From Leifsonia xyli (GTDB taxonomy: Bacteria > Actinomycetota > Actinomycetes > Actinomycetales > Microbacteriaceae), in the NCBI GenBank assembly GCA_003243275.1, contig QFQR01000002.1, positions 496,001 through 560,000 on the forward strand: a stretch of DNA of 64,000 nt, in the 5' to 3' direction. The notes beneath the pieces were generated by a model, which was not told the DNA's origin, did not search any database, and saw only the letters and a list, made by a program, of their open reading frames with translations. The position numbers and the translations under genes were made by a program. Positions 60,086-64,000 of this stretch are shown one piece after another. Within the stretch, counting starts at the first letter, position 1. Each line of letters begins with the position of its first letter.

Positions 60086-63000
60086 AACTCAAGCTCACCC
60101 TGCAGCGCGCCTCCGGTCCCGAGGCCGACATCGTCGTCACCGCGGATGCCGGGGCGACCGTCGGCGACGTCGCGGGCGGCATCCGCGCGCGCGACCCCTA
60201 CCTCGCCAAGCTCGGCGTCGCGGGATCCGCTCCCGTCACCCTCGCCGTCACGGATGCGGGGGCCTCCGCCGCCCGGGTGCTCGAGGCCGACTTCGCGATC
60301 GCCGAGGCGCCGCTCGCCTCGGGCGCGAGCATCACGATCGTGCCGGAGGGCACGGCCGCACCCGCCGCGCCGCAGCTCGCCGCACGGCTCGTGGTCGTGG
60401 AGGGGCCGGATGCGGGCACCGAGTTCCCGGTGGTGCCAGGCACGAGCTACCTCGGGCGCGACCGCGCGATGGCCGAGCTCGTGCTGAACGACCCCCTGGT
60501 CTCGAAGCGGCACGCGCGCGTCGACGTGTTCAGCCACGCCATCCGGCTCGTCGACCTCAACTCCGCCAACGGCATCGAGGTCGACGGCGGGCTCGTGAGC
60601 CGCATCGACCTGGAGGACGGCGACACGGTGCGCCTCGGCGACACGGTGCTGCGCGCCGCGATCGCCGCGCCCGCCGCGGCGGCCGCGGAATCGCGCCCGG
60701 TGGGCCCGATCGCCTTCAACCGCTCGCCTCGCGTCGAGTCGCGCTATCCGGGGCAGGAGTACACAGCCCCCGCGCCGCCGTCCGAGCAGGACGCGCAGCC
60801 GTTCCCGTGGCTCACCCTGGTGGCGCCGCTGCTCGTCGGGGGCGTGATGTTCCTGCTGTTCCCCGACCGCGGCGTGCAGATGCTCATCTTCGTGGCGGCC
60901 TCACCGCTGCTCATGATCGGCTCCTGGCTCACCACCCGCGCCACGCGCAAACGCAAACGCCAACTCGACATCGAACGCTTCGATGCCCGCGCCGCCGAGC
61001 TCGAGGCGACCCTCGCCGAGGAGGCGGAGCGCGAGCGCGCCATCCGTCGTGCCGAGAGCCCGTCGACCGCGGAGGTCTACCAGCAGGCGGTGGAGCTCGG
61101 CCCGCTGCTCTGGACCCGGCGCCCCGAGCACTGGCAGTTCCTCTCCCTCAACCTGGGGCTCGGCACCATGGAGTCGCGCAACACGGTCACGAGCAGCAAG
61201 GAGGACACCGGCCTCCCCGAGTACGTCGAGCGCATCACGGCGACGCAGAACGCCTTCCGCGATGTCGCGGGGGTGCCCGTCACCGAGAACCTGTACTTCT
61301 CGGGTGCGCTCGGCATCGCCGGTGCGCAGCCGCTCGCCGCGGATGCCGCGCGTGGCGTGCTCGTGCAGCTCACGGGGCTGCACTCGCCCGCCGAGCTCGT
61401 GGTGGCCGCCGTCGTCTCGAACACCTGGACGAACGAGTTCGAGTGGCTCAAGTGGCTGCCGCACACGGCCTCCCCGCACAGCCCGCTCGAGGCGGTGCAC
61501 CTCGCCAACAGCCAGGCGACCGGCGGGGCCCTGCTCTCCGCGATCGAGGAGCTCATCGCCTCCCGCACCAAGGATCGCGAGCTGCGCGGCGCGAAGATGC
61601 TGGAGAACTCGGCGCTCGTGGCGGGCGCCTCTGCCGGTGACGGAGCGGAGGACGTGGCGCCCCCGCCCGCGGCGACCCCCGCCGTCGTGCTGCTGATCTC
61701 CGACGATGCCCCCGTCGACCGTGCCCGCCTCGTGCAGGTGGCCGAGCGGGCGGCCGACGCGGGCATCTACCCGATCTGGGTCTCGGCGACCCAGGCGCAG
61801 CTGCCCGCAGTCGCCCGCACCTACCTCGCCGTCGACTCCGCGGGAGCCCGGGTCGGACTCGTGCGACTCGGCGACCAGATCACCGATGTGCAGCCCGAGT
61901 CGGTCACGCGCGAGCAGGCGCTGTGGTTCGCCAAGCGCCTCGCACCCGTGACGGATGCCGGCGCGCTCGTGGCGGACTCGAGCGATCTGCCCCGCTCGAT
62001 CATGATGCTCTCTCTCGTCGGCCCGTCGATGGCGACGAGCCCCTCCGCCGCGGTCGGCCGCTGGCGGGAGAACGACTCCATCCACGACCGCTCGGGTGGG
62101 CCGCTCGTGCGCAGGCGCCCCGGCAAGCTGCGGGCCATCGTCGGCTCCGCGGGGGTCGACGCGATGCACCTCGACCTGCGCACCCAGGGACCGCACGCGC
62201 TCGTCGGCGGCACCACGGGATCCGGCAAGTCGGAGTTCCTGCAGGCCTGGGTGCTCGGCATGGCGGCCGAGTACAGCCCCGACCGGGTCACCTTCCTGTT
62301 CGTCGACTACAAGGGCGGTTCGGCCTTCGCCGACTGCGTGCTGCTGCCGCACTGCGTCGGCCTCGTGACCGACCTCAGCCCACACCTGGTGCGCCGCGCG
62401 CTCACCTCGCTGCGCGCCGAGCTGCACCACCGCGAGCTGCTCTTCAACCGCAAGAAGGCCAAAGACCTGCTCGACCTCGAGAAGCGCGGCGACCCGGAGG
62501 CGCCTCCCGCGCTCGTGCTCGTGATCGACGAGTTCGCGGCGCTCGCCGGCGAGGTGCCCGAGTTCGTCGACGGTGTCGTCGACATCGCCCAGCGCGGCCG
62601 CTCGCTCGGCATCCACCTCATCATGGCCACCCAGCGCCCGGCGGGCGTCATCAAGGACAACCTGCGCGCCAACACCAACCTGCGCATCGCCCTGCGGATG
62701 GCCGACGAGTCGGACTCGATGGATGTCGTGGGCGACAAGGTCGCGGGCACCTTCGATCCGTCGATCCCGGGTCGCGGCATCGCCAAGACCGGGCCGGGGC
62801 GCCTCACCCCGTTCCAGTCGGCCTACGCGGGCGGCTGGACGAGCGACACCCCGGCGGCGCCAGGCGTGGAGGTCGCCGAGCTGCGGTTCGGCGCCGAGCA
62901 GCTGTGGGAGCTTCCGGGCCGCGACGACGCGGTCGCGGCCGAGACCCAGGCCGACCCCGGCCCGACCGACCAGGCGCGGCTCGTGGCGAACCTCGTGCGA

Positions 63001-64000
63001 GCGGCCGTCGAGGCGCAGATCCCCGCGCCGCGGCGCCCGTGGCTCGACGAGCTCGCGCCCGTGTTCGACCTCACGCGCCTGCACCAGCGCACCGATGCCG
63101 AGCTCGTGCTCGGTGTCGCCGACCTGCCGCAGTTGCAGCGGCAGCAGGAGGTCGTGTTCCGGCCCGACGTCGACGGTCACATCGCCGTCTACGGGGCGGG
63201 CGGTGCCGGCAAGACGGTCGCGCTCCGCTCGCTCGCCGCAGCCGCGGGAATCACCCCGCGCGGCGGCCCCGTCGACGTCTACGGTCTCGACTTCGGCACC
63301 GGTGGGCTGCGGATGCTGGAGACGCTTCCGCACGTCGGCTCGATCGTGTCGGGCGACGACCCCGAGCGCGTCGTGCGCCTGCTGCGGATGCTGCGCGACG
63401 AGCTCGAACGCCGCAGCGCCGCCTACACGGCGGTCGACGCGGGTTCGATCGGCGACTACCGGCGCATCGCGAACCGCCCGGACGAGCGCCGCATCCTGCT
63501 GCTCGTGGACAACTTCCCGTCGTTCAAGAACGAGTTCGAGATCGGCGCCTCGCGCGCCCCCTGGTACGGCGTCTTCCAGCAGCTGCTCGCGGAGGGTCGC
63601 GGCCTCGGCATGCACGTCGCGATCACGGCCGACCGGCCGGGGGCCGTGCCGACGGGGGTCGCCTCGGCGTTCCAGCGCCGCGTCGCGCTGCGGCTCGCCG
63701 ACGAGGGAGGCTACCTGCTGCTCGACGCGCCCGCCGATATCCTCTCGCCCGCCTCGCCCCCCGGGCGTGCGGTCATCGACGGGGCCGAGGCGCAGCTCGC
63801 GATCGTCGGCGGTGAGGTCGGGGTGGCCGAGCAGGCGAAGGCGCTCGGCGCCCTCGCGGAGGCGATCCGCCGCACCGGACGGGGCGAGGCGCGCGAGGTG
63901 GGCACCCTCGGCACCGAGATCCCGGCCGCCTCGCTGCCTGCTGAGCTCGGCGGGCTGCCGGTGCTCGGCATCTCCGACGACACCCTGCAGCCGATCGCCT
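60082..64000 (+). CDS. EssC-like FHA and FtsK/SpoIIIE ATPase, 3' end missing
   Basis: At least 1306 residues are visible and the frame is open at the window edge. N-terminal ubiquitin-like/FHA region: KLKLTLQRASGPEADI, then an FHA domain (~100-195) with YLGRDRA, SKRHARV and LNSANGI. Two transmembrane helices (~233-275) follow, then FtsK/SpoIIIE ATPase domains with Walker A GGTTGSGKSEF (Lys716) and GAGGAGKTVAL (Lys1044) and Walker B VLVIDEFAAL. This is the layout of T7SSb EssC, not actinobacterial EccC. No ATG, GTG or TTG fits the start. CTG 60082 has AAGGAG six bases upstream and a CTGA overlap with the previous stop. Confidence 0.87.
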   Translation, partial: MKLKLTLQRASGPEADIVVTADAGATVGDVAGGIRARDPYLAKLGVAGSAPVTLAVTDAGASAARVLEADFAIAEAPLASGASITIVPEGTAAPAAPQLAARLVVVEGPDAGTEFPVVPGTSYLGRDRAMAELVLNDPLVSKRHARVDVFSHAIRLVDLNSANGIEVDGGLVSRIDLEDGDTVRLGDTVLRAAIAAPAAAAAESRPVGPIAFNRSPRVESRYPGQEYTAPAPPSEQDAQPFPWLTLVAPLLVGGVMFLLFPDRGVQMLIFVAASPLLMIGSWLTTRATRKRKRQLDIERFDARAAELEATLAEEAERERAIRRAESPSTAEVYQQAVELGPLLWTRRPEHWQFLSLNLGLGTMESRNTVTSSKEDTGLPEYVERITATQNAFRDVAGVPVTENLYFSGALGIAGAQPLAADAARGVLVQLTGLHSPAELVVAAVVSNTWTNEFEWLKWLPHTASPHSPLEAVHLANSQATGGALLSAIEELIASRTKDRELRGAKMLENSALVAGASAGDGAEDVAPPPAATPAVVLLISDDAPVDRARLVQVAERAADAGIYPIWVSATQAQLPAVARTYLAVDSAGARVGLVRLGDQITDVQPESVTREQALWFAKRLAPVTDAGALVADSSDLPRSIMMLSLVGPSMATSPSAAVGRWRENDSIHDRSGGPLVRRRPGKLRAIVGSAGVDAMHLDLRTQGPHALVGGTTGSGKSEFLQAWVLGMAAEYSPDRVTFLFVDYKGGSAFADCVLLPHCVGLVTDLSPHLVRRALTSLRAELHHRELLFNRKKAKDLLDLEKRGDPEAPPALVLVIDEFAALAGEVPEFVDGVVDIAQRGRSLGIHLIMATQRPAGVIKDNLRANTNLRIALRMADESDSMDVVGDKVAGTFDPSIPGRGIAKTGPGRLTPFQSAYAGGWTSDTPAAPGVEVAELRFGAEQLWELPGRDDAVAAETQADPGPTDQARLVANLVRAAVEAQIPAPRRPWLDELAPVFDLTRLHQRTDAELVLGVADLPQLQRQQEVVFRPDVDGHIAVYGAGGAGKTVALRSLAAAAGITPRGGPVDVYGLDFGTGGLRMLETLPHVGSIVSGDDPERVVRLLRMLRDELERRSAAYTAVDAGSIGDYRRIANRPDERRILLLVDNFPSFKNEFEIGASRAPWYGVFQQLLAEGRGLGMHVAITADRPGAVPTGVASAFQRRVALRLADEGGYLLLDAPADILSPASPPGRAVIDGAEAQLAIVGGEVGVAEQAKALGALAEAIRRTGRGEAREVGTLGTEIPAASLPAELGGLPVLGISDDTLQPIA

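Overview
The window is high-GC and gene-dense. Genes overlap mostly by ATGA or GTGA, GTG starts are common, and the hexamer GGATGC/GCATCC recurs throughout. Together with an actinobacterial-type kinase/phosphatase/FHA cluster, a PhoP-like half-site and a 'GGTCGAGTAG...CGTATCGAGACC' repeat, this points to a chromosomal segment of an actinobacterium, most likely Microbacteriaceae. I found no IS elements, phage genes, CRISPR arrays or rRNA. One tRNA (Gln, TTG) is present.

Layout. (1) 1-4188: housekeeping run metG (5' end missing), tatD, rsmA, ispE. (2) 4388-18538: one long + strand locus holding pstC, pstA and a PstS with a C-terminal membrane anchor, then two more secreted periplasmic-binding-like proteins, a WxL-like surface protein, a DUF916 (WxL-interacting) membrane protein, a Gly-rich anchored protein, a sortase-fold protein lacking all three catalytic residues, and finally PstB with a ~200-residue acidic Glu/Pro-rich extension. 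I consider this the most unusual system in the window. (3) 18595-23786: ArsR regulator with a SulP transporter, an ABC-F ATPase whose linker contains a REP-like repeat, and an SDR behind a DosR-like box. (4) 23800-29457: a GntR regulator and a soluble cache-domain protein divergent from a potADBC polyamine-type ABC transporter. (5) 29462-30769: divergent MarR and SDR sharing a 29-bp palindrome. (6) 30908-36300: five translationally coupled genes resembling OleA, a GT2 glycosyltransferase, a P450, OleC and OleD, with no OleB. This is a candidate beta-lactone or long-chain lipid pathway. A second P450 lies downstream on the - strand between two paralogous membrane/coiled-coil proteins. (7) 38859-44568: MarR, nucleoside hydrolase, tRNA-Gln, a TMEM175-like channel, a lipoprotein, glmU, and a TerC protein behind a probable Mn2+ (yybP-ykoY-type) riboswitch. 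(8) 44600-64000: FHA, PP2C, FHA, Ser/Thr kinase and FHA-HTH genes, then a giant Ig/FN3 surface protein, MoxR, DUF58, a transglutaminase-fold protein lacking its catalytic Cys and His, and an EssC-like FHA-FtsK/SpoIIIE ATPase that appears to start at CTG and runs off the window.

How it fits together. Region 8 looks like a type VII-secretion-like or envelope-assembly cluster under phospho-signalling control; a TGGGGA-N4-TCCCCA palindrome precedes both of its apparent transcription units. Region 2 looks like a phosphate-type importer fused by gene order to a wall-binding protein scaffold. Regions 2 and 8 each carry a 'pseudo-enzyme' membrane protein. All functions are inferred from sequence motifs and gene context; no database search was run.
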